This document shows positions 45,046-54,214 of a stretch of 64,000 nt of DNA, piece by piece. The translations under genes were made by a program, and so were the position numbers. The notes below the pieces were generated by a model. The model saw nothing but the letters and a program-made list of their open reading frames with translations, did not search any database and was not told the DNA's origin. The DNA is from Cytophagales bacterium. Its GTDB lineage: Bacteria > Bacteroidota > Bacteroidia > Cytophagales > Cyclobacteriaceae. Numbering within the stretch: position 1 is the stretch's first letter; each line of letters starts with the position of its first letter. The DNA lies in the NCBI GenBank assembly GCA_033344775.1, contig JAWPMT010000001.1:1054001-1118000 (forward strand). Direction: 5' to 3'.

Positions 45046-45630
45046 ATGAAAAGAACAGCAACATTGGCAATAGCGCTCTTCATGGCGGTAGCACCCCTTT
45101 TTGCCGAAAACGGTGAGAAAGACAAAAACCCTAATTCTCCTGTGAACTTCTCAATCTCCAAAGCGAAAGACAACACTTACGTTTTGGCATTGAACTCGGA
45201 AGAATCAGGATTTGTAAAAGTTAGAATTGTAGGCGGAGTAAGTGATCTGATCCTTGAGAAAACGATTTCTTACGATGGAAGCGTGAAAGTTCCGTTCAAT
45301 TTGTCTGAATTGGAAGAAGGAAATTATACCTTTGCAGTCGAAGGACCAGACATCAAAGGAACTCAGAAGGTATTCCTTAGTAAAATGCATCAGGAAGATG
45401 TAGCTGTATTTGTTGAGGAAATCGGTGACGATAAGGTAAAAGTGACTGTCTTTCATGACGATGTTCCTGTGAACATCTCACTTGTAAACGGCAAAGGCAA
45501 CAAATATTTCGAAAGATCGTTAAAGCTTACAAACAATTTTGTACAGGTATTTGATCTGTCAGATGTTATTGAAGAAAAAATGACGGTGGTTGTCAAAGGA
45601 CGTAAGTCCTCCATCGTAAAGAGTTTATAA
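45046..45630 (+). CDS. Secreted beta-sandwich protein, second of a paralogous pair
   Basis: A 194-residue paralogue of the preceding protein. I start at the ATG at 45046 because it places the signal peptide TATLAIALFMAVAPLFAE at the N-terminus; the longer frame from 44920 has no signal. Shared features include TISYDGSVKVPFNLSELEEG, VFLSKMHQEDVAVFVEEIGD and NNFVQVFDLSDV. A strong terminator follows. The two genes lie 136 bases apart and may be transcribed together. Confidence 0.76.
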   Translation: MKRTATLAIALFMAVAPLFAENGEKDKNPNSPVNFSISKAKDNTYVLALNSEESGFVKVRIVGGVSDLILEKTISYDGSVKVPFNLSELEEGNYTFAVEGPDIKGTQKVFLSKMHQEDVAVFVEEIGDDKVKVTVFHDDVPVNISLVNGKGNKYFERSLKLTNNFVQVFDLSDVIEEKMTVVVKGRKSSIVKSL

Positions 45631-45665
45631 TCATGTTCTAGTGATTATAATTTAGGTTGATTTGG

Positions 45666-45700
45666 CCTCGAGTTCTCCGAACTCGAGGTTTTTCTTTTTA
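45666..45700 (+). terminator. Rho-independent terminator after the paralogous pair
   Basis: Perfect ten-base stem CCTCGAGTTC/GAACTCGAGG with a three-base loop, followed by TTTTTCTTTTT, 36 bases after the stop codon. Confidence 0.92.
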
Positions 45701-45947
45701 TAGGCTATTAATTTCTTCCTTCCAGAAGACGATTTCATAGGATTGATAAACCTCCTCTTCTTTTCCTGACTTATCCCGCGAGGTTTCTGAATTTTGCAGT
45801 GAGCACATTTGCTCCACGTGGCAAACGATGATTGAGTGAGGACGACTGAACCGTCAATGTAGCCATTCATAGAATAATGAGATATTGAAGACCAACAAGT
45901 ACGGGACGATTCAATAGCATCCGAATGAAAGCCCCTATCTTTCCTGC

Positions 45948-47075
45948 ATGAACGACCTGAGACCTCTGTTTTGGACCCTGTTTGTCCTGATTTTTATTTC
46001 CTGTCAATCAAACCAAGAACCTGTACTTCACGAACATGTGACCATTCCGGACATGCCAGAACTTACAGAAAGCGTGGCTGCTGATTTCGTGGACCTTTCC
46101 TTACACTGTGTGGACCGTCCCTATCCTTATAAAATCGGATACCGGTTTCCTTCAGAAGAATGGGTTAAACCTCATACGGAAGTCCACCCTTCATTCTATG
46201 GATGCTGGGACTGGCACTCCGCCGTTCACGGACATTGGGCCATGGTGAAGGTGCTTAAGACCTTTCCCGAGATCGATAAGAAAGACTCCATTCGAATCAA
46301 ATTGCGTAATAACCTTACGCAAGAAAACCTCACCGCTGAATACGACTTCTTTGCCAATCAATCATTTACCAAAGGATTCGAACGAACGTATGGATGGGCC
46401 TGGCTACTTAAACTCTATGCAGAACTAGCCACCTGGAAAGATGAAGAAGGCCAGCAATGGAAGCAAAATATGAAACCACTGGCCGAGCTGTTATCTCAAA
46501 AGACAAGTGAATACCTCCAGGCATTGTCTAGTCCTTTGCGTCCTGGCACGCATGCCAATACAGCGTTCTCTTTTGGACTGATGATGGAATACGCGGAGAC
46601 CGTGAAAGACGATGAATTATTGAATGCCATGAAGGCATTCAGTGAAAAACATTTCCGCCCGGACAAGAACTGTCCAACAGCGTATGAGCCTTCAGGTACG
46701 GACTTTATCTCTCCATGCCTCGCAGAAGCAGCTTTGATGAGTAAGTTAATGCCTACTGAAATGTACCTGAGTTGGTTTCAGGACTTCCTACCCTCGCCAG
46801 GCAGTAACGAGATTCAATCCATTGAGAATCCTCCGGCCATATACGACAAAGAAGATCCGAGTATCGGCCATTTGATCGGTCTGATGTTTCAGCGAGCCTG
46901 GTGCCTCAAACAAATTGCAGCCGTATTTGGAGATACAGACCCAAGAAAAGAGTACTTTCTGAAAATTGCGCTCAAACACATCGAAGCAGGCGAAAGCATC
47001 ATGTTTGAAAGTGGATATGGCGGTGCCCACTGGCTGGCCACGTTCGCTATTTATGCCTATACGATTGAGGTGTGA
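45948..47075 (+). CDS. DUF2891 family lipoprotein
   Basis: A 375-residue protein with signal peptide and lipobox FISC. The core is an all-helical DUF2891 domain: EVHPSFYGCWDWHSAVHGHWA, FERTYGWAWLLKLYAEL, FSFGLMMEYAE, FISPCLAEAALM and GYGGAHWLATFAIYA, with conserved His, Trp and Asp pairs. It is probably an alpha/alpha-barrel hydrolase-like fold of unknown chemistry. A TATCTTTC near-match to the -7 box lies five bases before the ATG. Its stop codon and that of surE on the other strand sit back to back. Confidence 0.86.
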   Translation: MNDLRPLFWTLFVLIFISCQSNQEPVLHEHVTIPDMPELTESVAADFVDLSLHCVDRPYPYKIGYRFPSEEWVKPHTEVHPSFYGCWDWHSAVHGHWAMVKVLKTFPEIDKKDSIRIKLRNNLTQENLTAEYDFFANQSFTKGFERTYGWAWLLKLYAELATWKDEEGQQWKQNMKPLAELLSQKTSEYLQALSSPLRPGTHANTAFSFGLMMEYAETVKDDELLNAMKAFSEKHFRPDKNCPTAYEPSGTDFISPCLAEAALMSKLMPTEMYLSWFQDFLPSPGSNEIQSIENPPAIYDKEDPSIGHLIGLMFQRAWCLKQIAAVFGDTDPRKEYFLKIALKHIEAGESIMFESGYGGAHWLATFAIYAYTIEV

Positions 47076-47855
47076 TCAAATGTCCCACTCGTCATTGAGT
47101 AGATTGATCGCGTGATAGCCGGTGAGGTCAAACTGGCAAGGCACCACGGAAATATAATTATTGGTGATGGCCCATTCATCGTTATCCTCCCCTTTGTCAT
47201 GGTTGATGAAATTTCCGGTCATCCAGAAATACTCTTTACCATAGGGGTCATGTCGTTTGTCAAACGATTCTTCCCAGCGCGCATTGGCCTGCCGACATAC
47301 TTTGATCCCCTGGATGCTTTGATTTTGACTGGGTGGAATATTCACATTTAGCGCAATTCCTTTGGGAATTCCCTTATTCAATGCTTCTTCAATGATCTTG
47401 CTGATATAAGGCTCGGCATGTGACATGTCCGCACGGTGGCTGAAATCGCATAAAGAGAATCCAATGGCGGGAGTACCTTCGATGGCTCCTTCTATGGCCG
47501 CACTCATGGTCCCGGAATACAACACACTGATCGAGGTGTTGCTTCCGTGATTGATCCCACTCAATACCAGATCGAACTTACGTCCCTTCATGATTTCATG
47601 CTTGGCCAATTTCACACAGTCCGCCGGTGTACCACTGCACTCAAAGGCTGCTATTCCATCAAACAAGCGGTTTTTTTTGATCCTTAAGGTATCCCCAACA
47701 GTAATGGCATGCCCCATACCCGATTGGGGACTGTCCGGAGCCACGACCACCACTTCTCCCAGCTTGCGAGCAATGCTGATCAGTGTTTCGATTCCGGGTG
47801 AAGTGATCCCATCATCATTCGTGATGAGTATCAAAGGCAGGTTTGCTTCGGACAT
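47076..47855 (-). CDS. surE: 5'/3'-nucleotidase SurE
   Basis: A 259-residue nucleoside monophosphate phosphatase. It shows ILITNDDGITSPGIETL with the metal ligands Asp-Asp, APDSPQSGMGHAIT, and SGINHGSNTSISVLYSGTMSAA. All signature residues are present and the length is standard. SurE salvages nucleotides and supports stationary-phase survival. Monocistronic and convergent with the DUF2891 gene with no spacer. Confidence 0.96.
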   Translation of the reverse strand: MSEANLPLILITNDDGITSPGIETLISIARKLGEVVVVAPDSPQSGMGHAITVGDTLRIKKNRLFDGIAAFECSGTPADCVKLAKHEIMKGRKFDLVLSGINHGSNTSISVLYSGTMSAAIEGAIEGTPAIGFSLCDFSHRADMSHAEPYISKIIEEALNKGIPKGIALNVNIPPSQNQSIQGIKVCRQANARWEESFDKRHDPYGKEYFWMTGNFINHDKGEDNDEWAITNNYISVVPCQFDLTGYHAINLLNDEWDI

Positions 47856-47925
47856 AATCTTAGTGTGATTTCGAGCGCAAGTTACTCACAGCATCGGAAC
47901 CTCAAGCGAAAAGGTTTGTCAGTCG

Positions 47926-48528
47926 TCAGATCGAATTATAGAAGGCTGTAATCCGCACCAGATCACGGGCATTGTCCGTCTTCAGGCTGTTACTTTTGAT
48001 GAATTCCTTCACTTTCCTGCCTTTCAGGGACATGATTTCATACAGGTCCGATTTCTTTCCGGAATAAGCCGCCAGGTCACCATCCTTGTCCACGAAATAA
48101 AACTCCAGTGCAACCTTATCTCGGACGACTGACGTTCCTCGGGTCACTGAATTACCAAGTGGCACTGTTTCCTGAACAATTGCTTCACGTGCCAACAAAG
48201 ACAAAGGTCCTTCAAAAAGCAACTCAAAAAATACCGGCGTTTCGTGATCGTATTTCAGTCGATACGGAATGCTGTAAAACTGCCGGTAATTCTCAACGAG
48301 TTTGTCATATATATTGAAATAGAATACCTGAAAGCTCGAAAGCGTCTTGAAACTCCTATTCTGCAACAGGACGACATTGGTCTCCATGTCATATTTCACT
48401 TGTCCCCGTAGTGTATCGCCCTTTGCGGTAACCACGAAACCATCGTGCCAAAAGTCCGACGAAAACTGCTGTGCTTTAGCTGAAACAGCAAATAAGAAAA
48501 ATACAACTATGAACGAACTGACTCTCAT
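47926..48528 (-). CDS. Secreted protein of unknown function
   Basis: A 200-residue exported protein: signal peptide SSFIVVFFLFAVSAKAQ, then DGFVVTAKGDTLRGQVKYDM, a strand-rich core with FQVFYFNIYDKLVENYR, FFELLFEGPLSLLAREAI and a basic helical end. The opening and layout resemble a widespread Bacteroidota family of surface-associated small proteins, unnamed. The ATG directly follows the ribBA stop with no spacer, so the two are co-transcribed. Confidence 0.7.
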   Translation of the reverse strand: MRVSSFIVVFFLFAVSAKAQQFSSDFWHDGFVVTAKGDTLRGQVKYDMETNVVLLQNRSFKTLSSFQVFYFNIYDKLVENYRQFYSIPYRLKYDHETPVFFELLFEGPLSLLAREAIVQETVPLGNSVTRGTSVVRDKVALEFYFVDKDGDLAAYSGKKSDLYEIMSLKGRKVKEFIKSNSLKTDNARDLVRITAFYNSI

Positions 48529-49728
48529 CTATTTCAAAATATCGTGCCCCATCTTGTCACGCTTGGTTTCCAGGTATTTCTGGTTGTGCTCGTTGGGGTT
48601 AATCTCAATAGGGACATTCTCAACAATTTCCAGGCCATAACCCATTAGCCCCACCCTTTTTTTAGGGTTATTGGTTATTAACTTCAATTTACGTATTCCT
48701 AGTTCCCGTAAAATTTGTGCACCTACCCCATAATCTCTTTCATCCATCTTGAATCCGAGGTGCAAATTGGCCTCCACGGTATCCATTCCCTCTTCCTGAA
48801 GCTTGTACGCTTTCAATTTATTGATCAACCCAATGCCACGACCTTCCTGATTCATGTAGAGTACTACTCCTTTTCCTTCACGCTCAATCATGTCCATGGC
48901 AGCATCCAACTGTTTCCCACAATCGCAGCGATAAGAATGGAAAATATCACCTGTCATACAGGAGGAATGTACACGCACCATGACCGGCTCATTTTCTTCC
49001 CACGATCCTTTTACCAACGCTAAATGATGGTCGCCAGTATTCAACTGGGTAAAAGCGCGCAAATTAAAATTACCTTGTGTCGTAGGCATGGCTACCTCGA
49101 TCTCTTCTTTTACCAGCGATTCCTTTTCGAGGCGGTATTCGATCAGGTCTTTAATGGCCACCAATTTTAACCCATGCTTATCTGCTATTTTTCTCAAGTC
49201 TGGCAGACGGGCCATGGTTCCATCATCTTTCAATACTTCCACCAATGCTCCTGCAGGCTGTAATCCAGCCAATCGGGCAAAGTCTACGGTAGCTTCTGTA
49301 TGTCCTGTACGTCGAAGTACGCCTCCATTTTTGGCTTTCAACGGAAAAATATGCCCGGGGCGGCCAAGGTCTTCCGGTTTGGTTTGAGGGTCTGCCAAAG
49401 CCTGAACAGTCTTCGCACGATCGTAAGTTGAAATACCCGTAGTTGTACCATGTCCCAACAAATCAACTGACACAGTGAAAGGCGTTTCATGAATGGCCGT
49501 GTTCTTACCTACCATCAGGTCCAGCCCTAATTGATTGGCACGGTCTTCTGTGATAGAGGCACAAACCAATCCGCGCCCCTCTTTGATCATGAAATTGATA
49601 ATTTCAGGGGTGACTTTTTCAGCGGCACATATAAAGTCGCCTTCATTTTCACGGTCTTCATCATCCACTACAATGATGATTTCTCCGTTTTTGATTGCCT
49701 CTATGGCATCTTCGATTTTATCGAGCAT
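48529..49728 (-). CDS. ribBA: Bifunctional riboflavin-synthesis enzyme RibBA
   Basis: A 399-residue fusion of two enzymes that start flavin synthesis. Residues 1-200 are 3,4-dihydroxy-2-butanone-4-phosphate synthase ([30 protein letters not shown]). Residues about 205-399 are GTP cyclohydrolase II ([20 protein letters not shown] with the zinc Cys residues, GRGIGL). The two halves together supply both precursors. No riboswitch was evident in front of it. Confidence 0.96.
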   Translation of the reverse strand: MLDKIEDAIEAIKNGEIIIVVDDEDRENEGDFICAAEKVTPEIINFMIKEGRGLVCASITEDRANQLGLDLMVGKNTAIHETPFTVSVDLLGHGTTTGISTYDRAKTVQALADPQTKPEDLGRPGHIFPLKAKNGGVLRRTGHTEATVDFARLAGLQPAGALVEVLKDDGTMARLPDLRKIADKHGLKLVAIKDLIEYRLEKESLVKEEIEVAMPTTQGNFNLRAFTQLNTGDHHLALVKGSWEENEPVMVRVHSSCMTGDIFHSYRCDCGKQLDAAMDMIEREGKGVVLYMNQEGRGIGLINKLKAYKLQEEGMDTVEANLHLGFKMDERDYGVGAQILRELGIRKLKLITNNPKKRVGLMGYGLEIVENVPIEINPNEHNQKYLETKRDKMGHDILK

Positions 49729-49764
49729 TTGGGTTATTATAATTCAATCTATTCCTATAACACG

Positions 49765-51741
49765 TTACTTGACCGTGACGTTACCAAGAAGTGCAGCTAT
49801 TTCCACTTCCATCTGTTTAAGATCATTAATTTCATCGAGAATCTCATCAATTTCTTCGTCAGCAGCATCTTTCAATTTGCCACTTTCCTCCTCGACCAGG
49901 TGCTGTATGATCCTGAATTTCAACCTTAAGATGTTCGTGAAAACAAGGTTTTTAAGGTTTTCGGATTCAGACGGCACCTCAATGTGATACTTTTCACTCC
50001 AATTGACGCTGACTTCATATTTTGGGGTACTCAAGTCAATGACCTCCTTCTTGATTTCCTCATCATCCAGGGATAAAAGGTATTCGGAATTGATTGCTTC
50101 ACCTTCCGCGGCTCTTTCCCGGAACAAGTCCAGTACCCTTCTGTAAACAGGAATGGTAAATTCAATCTCTTCAATTTCCGAAAGGAAATAATCGATCAGA
50201 ATCTCATCAGCATCATTCTTTGTAATCAATTCATTCCCATAATTGATGAGTACGCGCACACTTTCTCGCTCCTGATAATAAATCGCTGAGTTCCTGTAAT
50301 CCTCTTCAATTACAGGCTCAACCGTATCTCCCATGAACAAGTCTTCCGTGGTAATTGGCGGCGGCCCGTCACCTTCATAAGGAGGAGAAGAAGGAGCCGA
50401 ACCCGGACGCGGCGGTGGGCTTTTTGGAGCTTTCTGACGCTCTATGAGCAGTTTGTTCTGTTCGGAGATCAAGACCGTCTCACTGATCCCCATCAGGTCA
50501 CTGCATTCCTTTAGATATACTGCACGCTTAACTGGGTCATTGATCTTTGAAATGCTCCCAACAATGTCTTTGATGGACTCTGATCGTTTGATCGGGTCTT
50601 TCTCAATGTCCTCCATGAGGAGACCGACCTTGAACCGAATGATGTCCTGGGATTCTGATTCGAGGAAATGCTGAAATGCTGTTGTACTGAGCTGCCTGGA
50701 GTAGCTATCCGGATCTTCTCCTTCCGGTAAAGCCACCGCTCTTACATTCAGGTCACCTTCCAGCAGCATGTCTATCCCTCTGATGGCTGCTCGGATACCT
50801 GCAGCATCCCCATCAAACAATACAGTGACATTTTTACTGTACCTGCGGATCAACTTGACCTGCTCTTCAGTCAGGGCCGTTCCTGAAGAGGAAACTACAT
50901 TCTTCACTCCGGCCTGGTGCATAGCCATCACATCAGTATACCCCTCTACCAGAAAGCAATTATCTTCCTGGCGTATGAATTGCTTGGCTTGAAAAAGCCC
51001 GTACAATACCCGACTCTTATTGTAAAGATCGGTCTCGGGAGAATTGAGGTATTTGGGTTGTTTCTTGTCTGTACTTAGTGTCCGGGCACCAAATGCAATG
51101 ACCTTTCCAGTGATGTTGTGGATTGGAAACATAACCCGTCCACGAAACCGGTCATAAACTTTATTTTCTTCCTTAGAAACAATCAAGCCCGCCTCTAATA
51201 AGATATCTTTCTGATACCCTTTTGCGGTAGCCGTTTTGTAGAGATAATCCCACTCCTGAACTGTATAACCTAACTCAAAAGTCTGAATGGTGTCATCTGT
51301 GAATCCTCGTTCTTTGAAATAACTGATCCCTATGGATTGTCCTTCCTCATGCTCATGCAAGAGCGTTTTGAACTGCTCCTTGGCAAAATTTGTGACGATA
51401 TAAAGGCTTTCCCTTCGGTTTTGAGCAGCTAATTGCTCATCCGTCTGTTCTTCCTCCTGAACTTCAATGCCGTACTTACCAGCCAGGTATTTAAGGGCCT
51501 CCACATAGCTCAGGCCATCTACCTCCATCACAAAAGTGATCGCATCTCCTCCTTTTCCCGAACTGAAATCCTTGAAGATACCCTTTGAAGGGACTACATA
51601 GAAGGAAGGCGTCTTTTCACTGGTAAATGGGCTGAGCGCTTTGTAGCTACTACCAGACTTCTTCAATTCTACGAAATCGTTCACCACCTCGACAATATCG
51701 ACGCGGTTCTTTATCTCATCAATGACACTTGGAGGAATCAC
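49765..51741 (-). CDS. dnaG: DNA primase DnaG without zinc ligands
   Basis: A 658-residue primase that makes RNA primers for replication. The CHC2 zinc-finger region is recognisable (residues about 30-75: [30 protein letters not shown]) but every Cys/His zinc ligand is replaced. The rest is regular: DnaG core, Toprim with [16 protein letters not shown] and [13 protein letters not shown], and a long C-terminal helical part of the helicase-binding type. The start is GTG at 51741, four bases behind a -7 box. Some Bacteroidota primases share the loss, to my knowledge, but this was not checked. Confidence 0.93.
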   Translation of the reverse strand: MIPPSVIDEIKNRVDIVEVVNDFVELKKSGSSYKALSPFTSEKTPSFYVVPSKGIFKDFSSGKGGDAITFVMEVDGLSYVEALKYLAGKYGIEVQEEEQTDEQLAAQNRRESLYIVTNFAKEQFKTLLHEHEEGQSIGISYFKERGFTDDTIQTFELGYTVQEWDYLYKTATAKGYQKDILLEAGLIVSKEENKVYDRFRGRVMFPIHNITGKVIAFGARTLSTDKKQPKYLNSPETDLYNKSRVLYGLFQAKQFIRQEDNCFLVEGYTDVMAMHQAGVKNVVSSSGTALTEEQVKLIRRYSKNVTVLFDGDAAGIRAAIRGIDMLLEGDLNVRAVALPEGEDPDSYSRQLSTTAFQHFLESESQDIIRFKVGLLMEDIEKDPIKRSESIKDIVGSISKINDPVKRAVYLKECSDLMGISETVLISEQNKLLIERQKAPKSPPPRPGSAPSSPPYEGDGPPPITTEDLFMGDTVEPVIEEDYRNSAIYYQERESVRVLINYGNELITKNDADEILIDYFLSEIEEIEFTIPVYRRVLDLFRERAAEGEAINSEYLLSLDDEEIKKEVIDLSTPKYEVSVNWSEKYHIEVPSESENLKNLVFTNILRLKFRIIQHLVEEESGKLKDAADEEIDEILDEINDLKQMEVEIAALLGNVTVK

Positions 51742-51745
51742 GGCT

Positions 51746-51753
51746 CAAAATTA
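51746..51753 (-). promoter_or_regulatory. Bacteroidota -7 box for dnaG
   Basis: TAATTTTG on the minus strand ends four bases before the GTG start at 51741, so the mRNA would begin at or next to its start codon. No clear -33 element. Confidence 0.45.
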
Positions 51754-51817
51754 GCATATCCCAACAGAGTTCAGAGGGATTAACACGTACATTCTGAAAC
51801 TACTCACCAAGAAGTAA

Positions 51818-52690
51818 CTATCGATGGTTTTCGTAAGTATTAGGCGGCAGTAAAAACAGCTCCTTAATCGGCTTTAATTCTTGATATGCCTTCACGATGC
51901 CCTGGAGCTGATCCACGGAGCGAATTCCGAGTACTGCAGTAGTAATCGCGTCATGTTGCAACACAAACTGCAAACTTGCTTTCAATGGATCTCCATGTTG
52001 TGACCATCGTTTCTTGAGTTCAGCCACTTGTTCTTCCGAATAACTCAGGTAGGGCTTCGCAGGCTTATTGACCAATATGCCACGAGCCAGCCCTCCCCTA
52101 CTCAACACACCGATCCCTGACTCTTGAAGGGCGCCCAATACGGATTCTTCAGGCCTTCGATCCAGGGCACTGTATTGCGACATCACACTGCTAATATTGG
52201 ATCGCTGAATGTATTCCCGGATCACATTCGGCCTAATTGATGAGATTCCATAAGCACGGATTTTACCGGATTCCTTCAATAACTCAAAGGCTTCAATGAT
52301 CTCATCAATGGGATCTTCAATGGTCCCGCCATGCAGTTGATACAGGTCCAAATAGTCTGTTTGCAAACGCCTCAGGCTATCTTCAACTGCCTTTAGCATA
52401 TAAGCCTTATTTGGTCCCCAATGCCATGTTTTTCCGTCTGGGTTCAGTACATTCCCAACTTTGGATGAAATGAATACCTCCTTTCTTTTATTAAAAAGCG
52501 CCTTACCAATGGTTTCCTCATTAAATCCTTGATCGTAAAGATCTGCTGTATCAAAAAAATTGATCCCAAGATCAATGGCCTGGTGAATGATCTTTTCGTT
52601 TTCCTGATGATCCTGTCCTAACGACATACCACCAAAAGCAATCTCACTAACTTCCAGTCCTGAATTTCCAAGTACCCTTGTCTTGATCAT
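51818..52690 (-). CDS. Aldo/keto reductase
   Basis: A 290-residue NADPH-dependent oxidoreductase. It shows GGMSLG, NFFDTADLYDQG with the catalytic Asp and Tyr, SSKVG for the Lys, and LYQLHG with His, completing the tetrad. An AKR NADPH site near the end (ITTAVLGIRSVDQLQGIV) is present. Substrate cannot be read. It lies 25 bases from the VOC gene, same strand, and may be co-transcribed. Confidence 0.92.
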   Translation of the reverse strand: MIKTRVLGNSGLEVSEIAFGGMSLGQDHQENEKIIHQAIDLGINFFDTADLYDQGFNEETIGKALFNKRKEVFISSKVGNVLNPDGKTWHWGPNKAYMLKAVEDSLRRLQTDYLDLYQLHGGTIEDPIDEIIEAFELLKESGKIRAYGISSIRPNVIREYIQRSNISSVMSQYSALDRRPEESVLGALQESGIGVLSRGGLARGILVNKPAKPYLSYSEEQVAELKKRWSQHGDPLKASLQFVLQHDAITTAVLGIRSVDQLQGIVKAYQELKPIKELFLLPPNTYENHR

Positions 52691-52715
52691 ACGTCAAAGT
52701 TAATAGGACTGGGTA

Positions 52716-53105
52716 CTAAAACCCTCCTCCGGCGGGTGGTTCCCACAATTCAATCTTATTCCCCTCAGGGTCCATGATATGCAGAAATTTTCCATATTCA
52801 TAAGATTCAATATCATCTACAATATGTACTTCTGCAGCTTCGAGTTCTTTTTTCAGGGCCTCCAAATCCGCCACGCGATAATTGATCATGTATGGTTTGG
52901 CGGAAGGACCAAAGTAGTCCGTATCTTCTTTGAAAGGACTCCATTGCAAAAAGGTAGGTTCGTCAGGATTGTCAAAATCCCTTGATTTAAACATGTGTCC
53001 ATAATCGTCAGTTTCGAAACCTAGATTATCCGTATACCATTTTTTGAGTCCTGCAGGGTCTTGTGTCTTGAAGAAAATACCTCCGATTCCTGTTACTTTT
53101 TTCAT
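52716..53105 (-). CDS. VOC/glyoxalase-fold protein
   Basis: A 129-residue metal-binding-type protein. The ATG at 53105 gives MKKVTGIGGIFFKTQDPAGL, the usual opening of a glyoxalase/bleomycin-resistance domain; the longer start at 53186 has no homology. Then WYTDNLGFETDDYG, PYMINYRVADLEALKKEL, and an end with FLHIMDPEGNKIELWEPP. This is a single-chain dimer-forming family; ligand unknown. Confidence 0.9.
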   Translation of the reverse strand: MKKVTGIGGIFFKTQDPAGLKKWYTDNLGFETDDYGHMFKSRDFDNPDEPTFLQWSPFKEDTDYFGPSAKPYMINYRVADLEALKKELEAAEVHIVDDIESYEYGKFLHIMDPEGNKIELWEPPAGGGF

Positions 53106-53209
53106 TTTCCTAGAAATTTTAAATTCATCACAAAGCAACAGGGGTTTCAGATGAATCACTTCACCCGAAAGGACGATTAGACACAAATCACCCTAAAGTA
53201 TGAAGGTAT

Positions 53210-53590
53210 CTACTCTCTGTAAAAGTCGATCAGGGAGGAGAAATACAGGTTATTCCAGCCATCTACCATTTCCTCATAATCTTCATCTGGAATGTTCTTG
53301 TGATTGAGTTCGGCGGACGTGCCCTTGTTATGTGGATGTAGTTTTATGGTCACGATAGATTCGGAAGTTACCCCATCAAAATACCATTGCTGAACAATCT
53401 TCTTCCCAGGTTCGAATTCCAGGTTCTTCCCGACAATGGAGCCTTCCCAAAGAGAAAATTCCGAACCAGGTTCAGTGCTCATAACAGCTTCTTCTCCACT
53501 CCAGAGGTGAATGGTCAAGGGATGGGTAAGTGCCAGGTACACTTCCTCGGGGGTTGCCGGAATGATGAAATACTTCTTGTAATCTTTCAT
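53210..53590 (-). CDS. SRPBCC/AHSA1-type START-fold protein
   Basis: A 126-residue protein with IPATPEEVYLALTHPLTIHLWSG, SEFSLWEGSIVGKNLEFEPG, VQQWYFDG and GWNNLYFSSLIDFY, which is the AHSA1 (activator of Hsp90) cavity fold. It binds a hydrophobic ligand or acts as an aromatase/cyclase-like or stress protein. The same direction as the VOC gene suggests a shared unit, although a 104-base gap intervenes. Confidence 0.86.
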   Translation of the reverse strand: MKDYKKYFIIPATPEEVYLALTHPLTIHLWSGEEAVMSTEPGSEFSLWEGSIVGKNLEFEPGKKIVQQWYFDGVTSESIVTIKLHPHNKGTSAELNHKNIPDEDYEEMVDGWNNLYFSSLIDFYRE

Positions 53591-53710
53591 TTAGTCGCAA
53601 GCTACAAAAAGGAAGATATTCAATGATCTTGTTCCATTGAATTAATCCGATGATTGCTCTATTCGGCTAACGCAAACTAACTTCCCCCCTAAACGAACAC
53701 TCTTCTGAGA

Positions 53711-54214
53711 TTAAAAGAATCGGGCCGCTTTTTTTGCCGTAATGATCTCTGTGTTCATTCCTACCCAATGCAGATTACCATTGTAACGTCCATGTTCCAT
53801 TTTCACACATCGATCCATGATCACATCCAGGCCATTTTCCACAGCCAGCTTTGCTGCATCACGATTCACTATGGACAATTGCATCCAAATAGCCTTTGCT
53901 CCTACTTCAATCGCTTCCTGAACAATTGCCTCGCAATCTTGTGGTCGCCGGAAAATATCGACGATATCAATCTTATCCGGTACACTTTTTAAATCCGGGT
54001 AACTCTTCTCTCCAAGAATTTCTTCCTTCATTGGATTCACCGGAATGACATTGAAACCTTCTGATTTTAAATAGGACCCAACAAAATTACTGGCACGTTG
54101 GGGCTTGTCAGACAACCCTACAATAGCAATGTTCTGTGAAAAGTGCAGTAATTGCCTGATCACATCAGGGTTTTGATACGCTTCACGCTCTCCTACTGAG
54201 AGGCTGGTGTTCAT
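53711..54214 (-). CDS. CoA-binding Rossmann-fold protein
   Basis: A 167-residue protein of the CoA_binding_2 type. It shows IAIVGLSDKPQRASNFVGSY, VIPVNP, PDKIDIVDIFRRPQDC and AIWMQLSIVN, then a conserved end with MDRCVKMEH. The ATG at 54214 overlaps the metY stop (ATGA) and so decides the start over the ATG at 54250. Binds acyl-CoA; possible moonlighting in sulfur or redox metabolism is speculation from its neighbour. Confidence 0.9.
   Translation of the reverse strand: MNTSLSVGEREAYQNPDVIRQLLHFSQNIAIVGLSDKPQRASNFVGSYLKSEGFNVIPVNPMKEEILGEKSYPDLKSVPDKIDIVDIFRRPQDCEAIVQEAIEVGAKAIWMQLSIVNRDAAKLAVENGLDVIMDRCVKMEHGRYNGNLHWVGMNTEIITAKKAARFF

Noticed and set aside
45652-45870. Minus-strand frame of 72 codons with two Cys (CAHC) and basic tail
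   Set aside because: It runs through the perfect terminator at 45666-45700 and has no signal, ribosome-binding site or recognised family.
48529-49800. Search for an FMN riboswitch before ribBA
   Set aside because: The upstream region (49729-49764) is only 36 bases and has no room for the conserved RNA.
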